Positions 11,801-26,800 of a stretch of 64,000 bases of DNA are shown here, piece by piece. The DNA is from Eretmocerus hayati (taxonomy: Eukaryota > Arthropoda > Insecta > Hymenoptera > Aphelinidae). The stretch spans positions 144,961,121-145,025,120 of the forward strand of contig CM056742.1 in the NCBI GenBank assembly GCA_029851415.1. The letters run 5' to 3'. Each line of letters starts with the position of its first letter. The first letter of the stretch is position 1. A program made the position numbers and the translations under genes. The notes beneath the pieces were generated by a model, which was not told where the DNA came from, searched no databases, and worked only from the letters and a program-made list of their open reading frames with translations.

Positions 11801-14800
11801 AGCATCATAGTTAGTGAGGTCAGTAAAATTTGCTCGCGTAACCTATGGAAGACGTCTATATGTAAACAAAGTTAGTCGACCTATAGTCCAGAAAGTTATA
11901 ATCAATATTGGTTGATGAAGTAAGTGTCACTGCATTTACTGACGTGTACTACGAGGTGTACTATGAGGAAAAAAACCACCGTAATCACGCGATTTCTACA
12001 AGATATCTTCAAATTATTGATAGTAGGGACCCAAGTGTTGTGCAGTTAGAAAAATTTTGGAACGGATTTGGATCAAATTCCTTTACAATTTGTCACTCAG
12101 ACGTTCGTTAGGCCTCGTAACAATTGAGTTCAATGATACTACTTGAACATTGAATATCAATAAATTATTGGATGATATCTTCATTTTGTCAGTATTTTGC
12201 TTTTATTTTATTCGAATGTCTTCCGATCACAATCCTGACTGCCAAACTTAAAAAAAATTACCTCGAATTGGAAGAAATGCTCATGGACGTTCATTCAGAT
12301 AAAATTTGAGTGAATTTCACACCTTCCAAATCGTCTACAATAAGATATTCCTTCAGTAACAATATACACGTATTACCGAGAAGCTTCCTGGTCGGTAAAA
12401 ATGATATAGACTCACTCAAGGCAAACTTATATGGAAAAAGTAACCTCGATTCAATTTAAAATCTGAGGTCAAAAGAAAGTGTTTCACGCAATTTGCATTT
12501 GCAAAATCTCTTACGTATGAGTACACAGAACTCAATCCTATAGTACAACTTGTCTATCGAAGGATAAAAAAGAAGGAATGCGTGCGTGAGAGCTATATTT
12601 ATCTGGCACCGGACAACTGCGAGATTTTATTGATGATTACTATCGCATATGATTACTGTAACGCGCATTACTTGTACCATCGTTGCAATCTCGACAATCT
12701 CAAGTGTGATTCGCATTACATCCTGAGCAAACAATATCAATATATCTGTAGAAAGTCATACAATCAATATCCATCGGCCATCAATTGCTACCGATCTTGA
12801 ACTCGAGCTTGAAGAGAAAAAAAAACAAATGTCAGAAAACACTTAGCACCAAAACTTGTACGTGTAGTACATCAAGTCGATCGATTGTATCGTTGCAAGT
12901 ATAATACTGTACGTATAGCTCAACGTGAGTTCCGAGGTGAGTGCAACGCTGTCACATAAGCGAATCATGGATGGGCAAGTTGTGAATCGTATTATATTAT
13001 ATATTATGATATTGAGTCAGGCTTGCCAATCGAGCGACCATCAAATAGTACTTATGGCGAGCTGATGTGGTGCAGCTAGTTACTCGTATATCGCACTTAT
13101 TTATTCGCGCGCAAGCAACTTTGCGACGCTATGAGAATGATAATTAGGGCTTGGATATAGCTTAAGGAATCAAGGCTGATGAAGGCTATGTGATTCGCAT
13201 CTCGTTGCATCGATGCAATTCTCGAGTAACAGAGGGCATGTGCAAAATTTTGCTCGGGCGCGTGGCTGACCATTGCGTAATATTTTTCGTTCATTACAAT
13301 TGTTTTTTTTTTCCGAATCGATCTTTACATGCTTACTTTTAACCATTTCAAGGTTTCGTGCCCTTGATTGGCTGATTCAATTCACTCATCCATTTTTTTT
13401 TTGCAAAAACAAATATCATGCCGAGCTAAAAAGTTTTCTCTTCGACGCCTGTCAAAATCTTTTCACCTTTCAAAAATACTTTTGCATAAATTCATGTCAA
13501 ATAACAACATCCATCAAAGTCTACTACTCATTGTTTGAAACAGTGATGTGCGGAACAAAAGAAGAATTTTTCACCTGACATCATCCATATAGATACTTGA
13601 GCAAAAAAGATAGTTGAGAATTTGGAGTTCAGTCACCTCTTGAGATCTCTCCGAACAATTTTTCCTCGTTGTCCATTTCCTCGCCTATTATATGTGAGAC
13701 TTCAATTGTTCACTTTGCGATGACTCATTTGACAAGCAAACGAACTTTGCGTCCCTTCATTCATCGGATGAAAATACAGCTCATTCGACTAACGCATTCT
13801 TGATGAGCTGACAGACAACTTGAAATCAAGTAAGCAAGGGTGAACAAAGACCTTTCCAAGATGTCTCAGTACGCTTTTGAATTAATGAGAAGTCTGTTCG
13901 TGGGTGATGTTTCGAAGAAGATCGATCATCGATCTAGCTAGACTTCTACACGTTGTCTTGGTGAAATATAACAATCTCGTGATATTTTTGCAGCACCAAG
14001 CAGTATTTTTCACATTGTTACATTAGCATTAAATACCGGTCTTATAAGGTTGTAGAAAAATGTCGATTGTTCAATTTTATGGTCAGAAACGCTCAAGATC
14101 AATTGCCTCACGTGCTTCTTACTGTTGGCTCCAACGTGATTCATGTGGATGAGCACATTAAGTATAATTACGATCGCTACTTCTAGTGAATTTAATGGCA
14201 TGTGATCAATCGTATGAGGCGTCAATATCCAATCTATTCGAAGTTTTGATTTTTGACCGATTACAGTTGAGTAAAACGAATAAATTGTATTCTGATCTAA
14301 TTGTAATTGATTTGCAATACCAACTTTTTTCCAAATTTTGCTAAATACAAAACTACTTACTTACTTTCTTGTAGACGAGTATAACAGAGAAAAAAATATT
14401 TTAGTTTACTGGCTAATTTCTATCCCCAGTTTGACAAGCGCTCTTTTATCTAGTTGAAACGGTAGATTTGACACCCCGAGAAATCAATAAATTTCTTCAA
14501 TCAGGTATTTTTCCGAATTGATTCAGATTTTTCCAATACTTTCCGAAGGAATAGTCACAAATTATAGAAAACCGATAACGTTTCCTCATGCAATTTGGAA
14601 ATTTTGATGGAAAAGTCAAGATCTAGATCTCAAAAGCGAGCAGCGTGTGTTGATCTCATTATCATTATGGCTACCAAGTTTTCTCACTCGATGGACGGAA
14701 AAATCCTTGGAAAAATCTGAATTCCCAGTTTTTCAAAATCATTTCTCTGGGTCTTCCAGGTTACAAAGCTATTAGATCTTATGCCTGGTTCTCCCGATTT

Positions 14801-17800
14801 TCTGTTCTCCAAGTCGGTAGGCACCTCGTAATTGTGTGAGCTAAACCATTTTCTTGAATGATTATTCACGAATAGACGCAACACAAGGTGCTTTCAAATT
14901 TCTGAGAGACGGTTGGTGTGAACGTTTTTTGCTTTTGAAGCAGCACTTAGTGAGATATGCCCTCCTCCCCTCGCCGGATATAATCTATTTTGTTCTGATC
15001 AATTTTTTCCAATTCCAAATGTACTTCACTCTATCAAACCATGGCCACACCCATAGTCACGCTCAGACATACAAATAAGTCTCGTGTCAAGATCAAGCTG
15101 ATATATTCCTGTTCATAATCCATAGTATTCTCTCTCACTTATCTCAATAATGTCCGAGAAAGTTGAAAAATCTATAAGCCGATCCCAAAATGCGTAGGTA
15201 TACAAATACATCCAGGATGCAAACTTCTTAAATTAGCATAAATCAAGATACCTTTGAACAAGGTCTACCGCGATGTATCTACTTATTGAAACCTTATCGA
15301 TAAAATTGAAAGTCCTAAAGTAACCTGAGTATAACAGTATTCCACGCTGTTCTACAGGTAATACCGGTATAGGCACATTAATCATGCATCCATGACAGAG
15401 AATTTGTAGCAAGAAATTTCTCAGCCGGCAAAATTTGCCCGACTGCACTAATTTCATGAGCGCAGTGGCGTGACAACTCGATCAATCCAAGTTTCGCGCT
15501 TCTGCAGATCTGTTAGTTCTTGGTGTACTTAGTGAAAGTGAAAAGATTGTTGCGTTCACTGATGAGAAGAAAACCGCGGCGCGAGGAAAATTCGCGCTGA
15601 AATTGAAACACTCGGACTCGCGATGCCGTGTAGGATTTATGCGGTGAATGAATCAAAGCCTAGGATTCAAGGATTCGTGACGCACTTTGATACTTTGGAG
15701 CGTCGTTCGCTCACCTCGTGAATAACCATTCGTCAAAATGCAACGATGGGCATCTACTTATGTGCGAGTGCTTGCAATTGTAATGCTACCGTCAATCGGG
15801 GTAACTTTGGAACAACCCATGAAAGAGTGGTTATCACGCACAGTTGGCTACGCAGATGACCCTGAGGCCTTAATACCGATGCCTTCCACTTGGAAAGAGC
15901 ATAAACAATGTTTTGCATTGGCGCGAAGGCCTCCATAAGCTATTAATCCGTTCATAAGCTGACTTCTTCAGAAGTGCGTTTTCAACCCAACAAACAGTTT
16001 CTCGGCAAAAGTGGTGTGGTTCCGACTTTAGCAGGTTGAATTCAAGGTGGCTGAGCTAGATTTCACTTGACTGTACACATATCTTGACGAATCCATTGTT
16101 ATATTGGAGTATTTTCACGGAGTTTCAATTTTGTAGAGTAAAATCTAAATAGTGCGTATTTTTTTAAGAAACTGGGGTAACTATGGAACACTTGGTCATG
16201 TACTCTCAATCATTCCCCAAGATCTATATCATCATCAAATCTCACTTACTTGAGTAGTCGTTGACGAGAGCTTCAAACTGAGCCATAGAACGTCTCATTT
16301 CGACCCACGGAAGCCGAGTTATGGCAGTTTTTGTCAGAAACCAACTGTGAAGGTATTTTCCCACTCGAAACTTTGCCGCGACGCGAGCAGTGCGAGGGAT
16401 GCTGGAGGTGTCTATGCTCGATTGTGGAAGTTAAATTTGACCAAATGGACTTTTACTATAGGTCAATGGAAAGCTAAGACACTCAGCTTTTGATTACCGA
16501 TGGTGAAAATCGATTGCGTGACCTAGTTTATAAATCAATTGACGAATAAATGATGATGACAACTTCTGTTCCCAAGTTACCCCAGTCCGTGTCTAACTTT
16601 GAAACACGACTTTCATGCTCATTACTCCAAACATATATATCCAAATGGACCTTATAAACACCGCAATCGAAAGCTGAAACTGTAAGGTTTTGTTTGACCA
16701 CAGATATAATGCGCTTCTAATGCAAGACGTACAAGTTTTGCGAGGTTTAAAGAAAAAAATGCAATGTTTGTTCCAAAGTTACCCCGATTGATGGTACTTG
16801 GAGTGCAAGTAACATGTGAAATCGGGCCTGGAAGATGCCGTAAACATTTGTTCGCGGAAACCACTGCTCTGATTGTTGACTTGAATCGATCGATTTGACC
16901 CTGGAAGAAATTCACTCCGGATAGGGTAACACTTTAATGGTCATAAAATCGCTCATTTTTATCCAATTGTCTGTAAACTGTCAATTTTGACCACCAATGT
17001 ATTGCATTGATATGGTATTACTGTAGTAATATCTGGACAAATCCTACATTAAACGTGCGCCAAATCATTTGATTTGATTTATTAAAACTGAGATCAAATA
17101 ATACGAAGGAAGTAAGATATTTTGAAAATGCCTAAAGCGCACGGTTCTGATCATAAACTTGATGACACTGTCAACCATGAACTTTTTGAAAAAAATGTCA
17201 TGATTTGCAAGGATCCATGCCAGTCTCGCAGAAAATTCCGAGCTTGCGATTGATAAATACTGTATGTCATTGACTAAAGCCACATGGTGAAAAGGAAATA
17301 AAATCTAAGGACGAGGCTAAGAGCTGATGGTCGAGTATATTGAATATAATAGTGAATGCGTGAATCAATTACGATTAAAATCGATGTGAGTCACCAATGA
17401 AGTCTAGCAGTCTTGCAATCGAGATTGTAACAACTGAGAATCTGATATTGTTTTCGAGATTCCTTCACTTGAAAAACTTGTTTAGCTATTAAAGAAGTTG
17501 AAGTTATAATATATCCAAAGTGGTACTCATTTCAGTTGAGAATGAAAGATAAAATACATGGTGATTTGCTTACTTTTTTTTCTTTGAGCTGATGTCGGAT
17601 ACCCCGATATTGTCGGCATTCGACTCTATTCGATGATTTTTGGAAATATCACAGATAGGAAAGCTATCGCCGATATGTTGAAACGCTTCAAATTGGCAAT
17701 TCCTTCGGTACTTGTGATATCCCGAAAATTCATTGGAAAATTTCAAAAGTTGACAATTTGGGTACGTATGCATTGTGGGTAGAACTCCGACATCCTATGA

Positions 17801-20800
17801 CCGTGTTTTCCAAAATGTTGTTGCATGGGTGAAAAATCTTCCCGTGAATCCGTCTGCAACTTTCTGCGAACGAAATCATTAGTGAGGGCAAATTAAGTTT
17901 TTTCCACCACCATACTGCCATAAACACAAAATTCAATCAACTGTCAAGTATGTGCAGGTCATGTCAAGTTCAGTCATTGTTCTGGGAGGAACGGTTGGTT
18001 GGAATTCTTTCCTGATCAAACAAAAGTTACATGTATCTGAGCACAGAGACAAGACTCAAGAGATGTAAAGCTTAAATTTTCAGGATGGTTTCCAAATATT
18101 TCCAATCGTCGGTAGGGATACGACTAAAAGTAAGGAATCCGTGGGAAAATGTTGTTAGCCACAAGATAGGTTTATTTTCAACGTGAGAGCATTGGCTATG
18201 TCAATTCTTGAATCATACATCTCCAAAGTATTGCAGAAAAACCTCGAGAAAAGCCCATCCTCTTGGCAAATACTTTGACGGTAGTTGTGGCCTTGAAGAT
18301 AAGTAATAAGTATATGTAATGTACGATATTCGAGATTAAAGAGTAAAGATTTATTGTCACAGAAAAAAAAACACAAGTAAACCTTGATAACAAGGCAAAG
18401 AATGATAGGCTCATAGAAGTGCTGAAATTCAATTTGAGAACGAGCACAGCCGCAATAAATACTTGAAATACGGAACCAAGACTGATGCGATACTGCAATT
18501 TCCTGACAACAAGTTTGTACATCGCAAGCCTTTTGACAGCATATAATTTTGGTTAATGCAACTTTCTACGTTCCGTAACTTCCGATGATACTCTCCTTGT
18601 TGTGAATCACAGAAAAAAGAGACGTTCCAAGAAATAAGTACTTATGCTGATCGTTATTTGATTATCTGTATAAGTAAATAGCAAGCATGAAAATTCTATA
18701 TAGATCAGAAATCGAGAGTGACAGAAAGTCAGAACTCATTGATACTATGTAAAAAACCTTTCACTTAAGTCAAGACATGTATCAAGGTATAGATCAATTT
18801 TCATTCACCATCAACGACACTTGTTTGTCATCAGGAATTGGAATCGATGACACGTTCGTGATGCTTGCTGCGTGGCGAAGAACCAACATACTTGACCCTG
18901 TACCGCAACGAATGGCCAATACTCTAAGTGAAGCTGCGGTATCAATCACCATTACATCCGTCACCGATATGGTATCCTTCTTCATTGGAGTAGTCTCACC
19001 TTTCCCATCCGTTCAGATATTCTGCATCTACTCAGGTGAGTGAATTTTCTAAGAGAAATTTTTGCTACTGTATTCTATCTGCGAATCTTGAGCTTTTACT
19101 ATTTGGTATGCACTTGATACCCTTGAATTGGAATGAATTCTAGTTAAAGTATTATCTTCCTAAGATCGAGAAATTCCTAGGAGAATTTCAAAGAAAATTC
19201 ACATAGTGAGTTTTCCGTGAATTCTTCGAACAATTTCTATTGAGAAGTCTGGAATTCTCCAGGAGAATTTAGTACATGAAAATGTTCAGAGAGCGGCCGT
19301 GGCTCAATTGGTTAATTAACCAAAATTAGCCAGCACAAACAGAGCGCTCGAAAGGGCGCGGATTCGAGTCCCGGTCGGGTCAACTTGGAATTCTTTTAAC
19401 GAAATTTGACCGGCTGTTCCCGGTCGAAATAAGACTCACTGCGCCTGAAATACACACCATGCACACTTCAAAATACACAAAACAACACCAACAAACGAAA
19501 ATTCAAGAATGCCGCCACCTTATCATGCAAATTAACCATCTAAAAACTCACTTGTGTAGTGGCTGAAGTCACATCTGCCGTCTGGTATAGGAAGATGTCG
19601 TCAAAAAATTAGAAAAAGCTAAAAGAAGATGGACCTTTAGAGGAATCATGCTAATACAGTCACGATCAGTGGCAGAAAAACGAAATCCTTATTTACGAAT
19701 CGGTCAAGTTTGAATCATGTGGATGGAAATGTAAATTCAAATGGCTAAATTTACTCAGAATCGAATTTTCGGTGGTACACCCAAAAGAAACTATTCTATA
19801 AGAATGAGTTTCTTGAAGACAAGTCCCTCAAAAGTTTGAATCTCGAAATTCGCGCTATATACCGTTCAAAAAGATGCATATGCCACTTCTTTCTTGAATG
19901 CCTTTGATAGTATGAAGTTCAAAGAATCTTCTGTACAGTTACCGGAGAGGGTGTGAAGATGTCTCTGTCTCAGTTCATCAAAAAGCTCCAAGAAATATTT
20001 TTACTTTTCGTTATACTTGTCCACATGTTTCCACCGTTTTCAAAATTGTATGAAATACCTAGATTAGTATTCAAGAAAAACATCACCAACCACAAAAATT
20101 AATCATCATTTTGCTATTCATTGAACAAACGTCCAAGCAATGCGCGAGTTATAAGGTTGCTATAAGCGATAAACGATGCAAAATTAGCAATTTGTGGTCT
20201 CTACGAAGTAAAGCAAAGCAAATCAACCATTCATCATCAGCAAAGCTTGTAACCATGCATATTTCTCTTCTTTGCCTTGCTATACAAGTGTTTGCTCACA
20301 CTTGCAGACATGTGTAACGTTTTAGTGATGCAATGTGATGGTGACAACGAGTGATACATTTATTTTCATTCGCGTTACTTTATGATGATTACTCAACGCA
20401 ATTTGACTACAATGAAGTTAGCAAATGTGTTGCAGCGGGTTTTGACGCACAAATTCAAAATTCTACCCGCAGTACCACAGAGGAGGAAAGATTTTGATAT
20501 GATTCCCAACGGCATCTGTTTTGAAGGGTTATTATCAATCCTGAGTTTATAAGATATGGCCAAGATAAGGTGGCCATCCCCTACTAGATTTTTCTAGGAG
20601 GGATAATTTCTACGTGCTTTTTGAACCAGTCATCCGAATGGCGAGGTCCGATTTAGATTCAGATTTCAATCTAACTACATGCGAAGACGTAGAGGAGTAA
20701 AATGCCCTGGTCAATCTCGTGCCTGCAGGAGATGTTCTCCGTGAGAAAATAAATACTGAACATTAGATCTTTAGCTCCTACTTGAGCTATTCATGAATGA

Positions 20801-23800
20801 GATTTTCATCGAGATTTTCATTTTCCAACACAGGTTTTGCAGTAGTTTTCACCTTCCTGTTCCATCTAACATTTTTTGCTGGTTGTGTTGCCATCAGCGG
20901 TTACTGCGAGCAAAAGAACCTGCACAGCGTCGTCTGCTGTCCAGTTAAGCCGCTCTCCAAATCAGGTATGTTGCATATTTTTATCGTCACTTTCACTTTG
21001 CTTCTGTCAAGCGCATCGCCATGCTTGCAGTGGTCATAGATTGAGGAATAACTTTTGTTTGTCTAAACAATTCGCTTAAGCATGGCTTTGAAAACGAGAA
21101 ATTCTTAACTTGTAGATTAACCAGAATTTGTGGCATGATTTCAGAATGTCACCTTGGCTTTCGAGTCGTTGCCCCTAAAAAAAAATTAGTTGTGTGAAGG
21201 AATTCGGAGATTCGTTGAAACAAAATATACTTTTAGATCGACTGTGCGTAAAACAGTGTTTTACGCACGGCAGTTTTCGGTCACTTTACGCACAGTCGAT
21301 CGAGAACGTATTTCGATACTCGGGCGTGAAGTTTTTTTGCTTTACTCGTGATAATTTCGACCCTCGCCATGGCTCGGGCCGAAAACAATCACTCGAAAAG
21401 CAAAACCAAACTTCCCACCCTCGAATCGAAAAATACTATCATGCAATTTTCCGATGTTTGGGTGCTCACAAAATTGCATAAAATAGCATTCGCGTTTCGA
21501 TCATGATGTTCCCCGCTTCCGAGCAATTATTTCGACCCTCGTCTGCGGCTCGGGCCGAAAACCAATCGCTCGGAAGCAAGCTACAACCTCATAATCTCGG
21601 CGCGCAATCTACTATCTCCATCTTCTGTGCGGGAAATGACTTCTCCGCACGGTTTTTTGATTTTGTTCCCCGCACAGCTGAGGGAAAAATAGTATCTGAC
21701 ACTCGGACGGGATGGTTTCCGAATCCTCGGCTCCGCCTCGGGCCAGAAAATATCACTTATCGTTGTGCGGAAATCAACTTTCTCGCCCTCGTATCGAAAT
21801 TTACTATTATTCTGGAGTAAAAAGTTCCTGTGATCCAATCCATTTTGAAATTGTATAATTTGTAATACTTGAGCACCGAATGAGAATTAAGACTATTTTT
21901 TTTCAAATGTAAGAACAATTGATACATAGTCCAAAATTGATTTATTGCGATTCATTAAAGTTGGTACAGGAAGTCAGTGCATCTTGAAACTATCGGTGAT
22001 GAAATCAGACCATTTGCGTTATTTGATTCTTCTCAAGGATCTCAACATCTTGCTTTTGGTGTGGTGAATGAATACGGTTATAAAATACAACTACTTAGTT
22101 TCCAGAAGTATCAAGAATTATCATGATCCAGGCGAAGGAAAACTTACTCTAAAAAAGATGCTTCAGCATTATCACTTTCTCATCTCAAAATAGCATCAGG
22201 TCAATAGACAACGAGCTGGTTAACGAGTAAACGTTTTTCTTGGTAGTTTTTTTCAATTTCTAATTGAATCTGGTTAGTGTGAGCATGAATTATTCATCAT
22301 ATTTAATGTTCCAGCACCTTGGGAAACAAAATGGATTTTCATTTTCCTTTTATTCATAAGACAGCACGTAACAAACTTTGCGGCTGGCACAAATTGAACA
22401 ATATTGTAGAAACAAGCTACAGAAAGTGTATATAACAAATATTACTTTTCCGCTTTGTTTGTATAATCTTTGATTAATGGAACACTGTATTTGGATATCA
22501 TAGCTTCCTATGTAACAATTATTGGTAGAGAAACCTCAACTCATAATTACAGACATGCAAAGTTATTCAGATTAACGAGGAATACGAGGATGCACGACAG
22601 TTTTGACCCATACTTGAATCCACTCAGGAAATACAATTACCTCGCTAAAATTTTCGATTCATTCATGATAACGCGATCGAGATGCCTTCGCTCGTCAAAT
22701 TATAGAGAGCGTTTTAGTATTAGGCGATCATTGCGCGCGCCGTTATCGCGATTGAAAAAGAAAAAACCGACACCCGTGATTCGTGATATTTCTTATAGAT
22801 TGGCCGACTTCCTGTGAAATCCTGAGACAACGTCATCTGAAAATCAGACGTGTTCCCAAAATTTTGCACATGAGGGATAGGAAAAGCGCGCGCGACTCCA
22901 ATTTTTGTATTGATGGCCCAACCCCTAGAGTTAAAATCGCCCCCCCCCCTCGCCCCAAATCGGTCTCTTGGACCGCCCCTGCTAAAGATCCACACACTTT
23001 ATTATGCGTATTCAACACACGCCTTTTCATTGTCCTTACATACTGTAAAGTATTATGCTGCTAACGATCCGATGCACTAAAATACTCACATACTCATGAA
23101 CAATAAGTATCTATACACATGCTTAGAATGTCACCAGACTAGCATGGTATCATAAGAAGTTCTTATAGACAACATTATGCGACTCGATCATTCGTTAGAT
23201 CATCGTTCAATATATACTTGCGCAATATCAGACTCTGTATAACTTTCACTCATTCTCATGGGCGCGGGCGAACAAGTTGACAGGTGGATCGCGAAAATAT
23301 ACCTGCTTATAGATATATTTATAGGCTTGCATAACTTATATACGATATCAAGTAATAGGTCCATTTTTTTTTGGTTATCAGGCCGATCTGGTCGAGATTA
23401 ATGATTGATCTAATGTTTAGAAATTTTTAATATCAGGTTTCGCTATTTTTGCCATGCATGTCATTAATTTTCATTCTATTCGTCTGTAAATGATTGAGAA
23501 ATTATGATAAGGCAAAGTTTGTGGTTGTGAAATTTCCATCCAAGTTGCGGCTTTAATAAAATTATTCTATTGATGTAGCGGAAAATTGTCTCGGAAGTTC
23601 ACATCATAGGCTATGGTGGTACTCAAATTGAATTGATCACCATGTAGACCTTGGTCTCCATCGAAATATTTATTTCACAGGTTGGAATTATTCCCTCCTC
23701 ATAGATAAAGATTTTAATTTTCTTTTTTTTTTTTTTTCAAAACACTGAGGCCTTTATTCGACCTATGTAACTTAATGTGGTACTTAATGTGGTATTATTA

Positions 23801-26800
23801 ATCTTTTACTTTTTGCAATGTTGATTTCTTAATTACAAACTTGGCTGGAATGAGTTATTTCCCATGATATTTATAGAGAGTAACGATGGTTGCAAATAGA
23901 TATTCTATCCATCGTTTTTCAAAGCTGAGGATTATCAAATCGCTGATTTTGGTCCATTAAATTGTGCGTACCGCGTGATTTTTCAATAAATTGTGTGCAC
24001 AGAAATTTTTTGTGGGAACACAATGGGAGATATCTTGAAATTCACGTGAATTAAGAATATTGTTCCTCACTGGAAGTTCCTCAGCACATGTCAGCTATCA
24101 TTCAATTGCATTTGCGATTTGAGTCCTGAATGTCAGAAGAATAATTAATTATATTCCATTGTAGGCTATCCAAGGTCAGACAAAAAATGAAAAGATGAAT
24201 CATACAAACGGAAGCCATAACCTCTCGTTTCGATTTTATTCTTTGCCTACGTCGTCATCAGTTCAGAAGCGCGAGTCATGACCAATTATTCGTATATTTT
24301 CGCATCTCCATGACTCGCTGTCTTTGTTCATCGCGGGAAATCGAATTATGATTTATTTTCAAAATGAGCAGTGACAGCATTCCGCATTGAGTATGTACAC
24401 TGTAAATCAGTACATATCGGTTAATGATTTGAGCCGACCAATAACATCTGTAATATTACAGGTAGAAAAATACTTCTCTCTCACGAACCGGCTCAATTTT
24501 TGTTTTCATCTCCACGACTGACCCGATTAAATTATACCAAGTATTACAGTTCAATCGCGGTTACGCAAAATGTTACGCGAATATGCAATTGGGGGAAGCT
24601 AGCACTGAGATAAGTCTTAAATAAGAAGCGAGGCAAGTTTGTTTTTTTCATGGGATATTGTCGATGCAGTTAATAAACATAAAACTGCATCTGGTATAGT
24701 GTAATCTAATCGTTCATAATTGGAGAAAGTTCAGTCAAATCGATCGTTATTCATCAATCAGGTGCGAACATTCTGGTTTTTCTCAAAGATTGCTGAGGAA
24801 TTGACTCTGGAATTATGTTTGTAACGAAAAGGAGTCTTACGCTTCAACCGGTTTTCATCCGGTCGGTTACGAGGTGAGATCCGCTACCGGCTTCTCATTT
24901 CTTCCTGACTGCCCCATATTAGAGTTACACGCAACTACGTAATCATGAAAATATACAATGAATATTTACACATGTAAGAATTTACATGTGAAGTGAATCG
25001 CAAATTGAAATCCAGTTTTCTGTGGAATTTGTATGGTGCATCTTCGAAATTTTAGTCACGGGTCCGAGGTACCTCAAGAAAAATCTTGAAACGGGAAGAT
25101 TTTGATTCATTTGAAGAGATAGAGTAGGAGTTATGTGATTCACTTCACTGATAGATCAAACTTTATGTATACCTCCAGCTAAGACAAATTTCAGGAAAAT
25201 CGCTCTGATTTTAATTTTTGGTACCTGCCATGAATATATAGTGAAGATAGTTTTAATGCCATGTGCAGGGAATCTCCTCAAATCTCATGAACAACAGAAT
25301 TCTGAAGATAAATTTTGTCTACCCCAAACAAGCAAGCTGTAAGTCAAAATTTTTTCAACCGTTCCAAAGATGCAAGCAAAATGTAGGACTGTATATCAAG
25401 GCTGTGTATGAAATATGGACGGCATTATTTGGTATTAAAAATTCAATTTTTTCCCCCGAGACTCATTACTAGATGAAATGTTGATTGACTTGACGCTAGC
25501 CTAAGAGTTTCTTTTTTTCAATATTCTACTCTCATTGAACGACAGATAAGTTATAATTGATTCTAACTTGTGTGTTGCAGCTCATCGATCGTGGCTTTAC
25601 CGAACATTCTGCACAGGCGGAGTGGATCCAGATGATCCAGACAACCCAATCGACAATCCAGAACACGGATGTATGAGTTGGTTCCGTGACTATCTAGCTT
25701 GGGCCCTGAATCAACCACTCATCAAGTTATTAATAATTATTATATTTGGAATATATCTTGCTGGAGCTTTTTACGGACTTACAAATATCAAGGAGGGACT
25801 CGATCGTCGCAAGCTTTCGAAAGAAGACTCGTACTCCATCACATTTTATAATCGCGAAGATGATTATTTCCGAGAGTACCCGTACAGAGTTCAGGTGAGT
25901 TTTCGTCATCCTTATCATTATGAGTATATTCGCCCATTCTGAAAAAAGTTGTGATCGGTTTTTCATGAGATATCGATGACGTGTACACCAGCAGATAGAC
26001 CACCAACACAAGATAATACAAATTTCTTTAGAAGTGGGCAAAATTCTCAAAAGCTAAAGATGTTGAATACCTTTGATTTCGACTACGAATTCATATCTCA
26101 ATCTCGAGTGTCAGTATTACACCCAAGGTGGGAGATATAATCATTAAATGCAGCCGATCTTTCGCGGGAGTGGATTTCACGTGAACTGATTGCGTATCGA
26201 TGCGACAATAACGGGATAAAAGCTGAAACAAAATCAGGGATACGAGTCAACGTATGTGTCGATAAAAATAATTCCTCATTCTAACTCAGAAATTTCATGA
26301 AAAATGAAGCTCATGCTAGCCGATTCAATTTTCCAAACAAATACATCATAGTCGCATGTATGAATGGAATTGGATAACCACTTATAGCTTAAAAAATGAC
26401 AATCTTAAAAAGCTAGAAAATTAACAGAAAAATTCAATTTTTCATCGCAATTAATCAGAGGGAAAATATACATATCCGGTTTAGAAATAGATCTATAGGA
26501 GAGAAAAAACTGTAATAATTCACTATTTTCCATCTTTTGTCTAGTGCACAAGTCAACGACCATCAGTTACCATCCAGTAATCCATTTATTCAGAAGCCTC
26601 ACCCACTTTGATTCTCTCTCAATTTCTAACAGAATTTGTCAATGTCTATATGGAGTTGAGCACACGCCTATTCAACGAATGATGCATTTTCCACACTTTT
26701 GCTCTGACCGGTATGGTGCCTCCAATAAATAGCCGAAGCTAACTCGCTTTCTTCCAATAAATCAAGCCCGCTTACACACTATAGAGACTGTTCGCGTGCC

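Larger units (their letters stand above)
10867..18834. other. Ptr intron 4, about 8 kb, repeat-bearing
   Basis: No exon or independent gene is visible. It holds the large foldback at 10940-11575 and the TIR element at 15792-16791. A less AT-rich stretch lies at about 15460-15740 without recognisable coding sequence. A minus-strand hydrophobic frame at 18155-18522 is discussed under rejected items. Scattered ORFs of 60-75 codons are explained by chance. Confidence 0.6.

Noticed and set aside
18155..18522. Hydrophobic minus-strand frame, possibly a chemoreceptor exon
   Set aside because: No family motif, no convincing splice borders, and hydrophobic frames are common by chance in AT-rich DNA.
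21503..21838. Overlapping ORFs of 85-105 codons on both strands
   Set aside because: They follow from stop-poor GC-rich hairpin repeats; no protein similarity.
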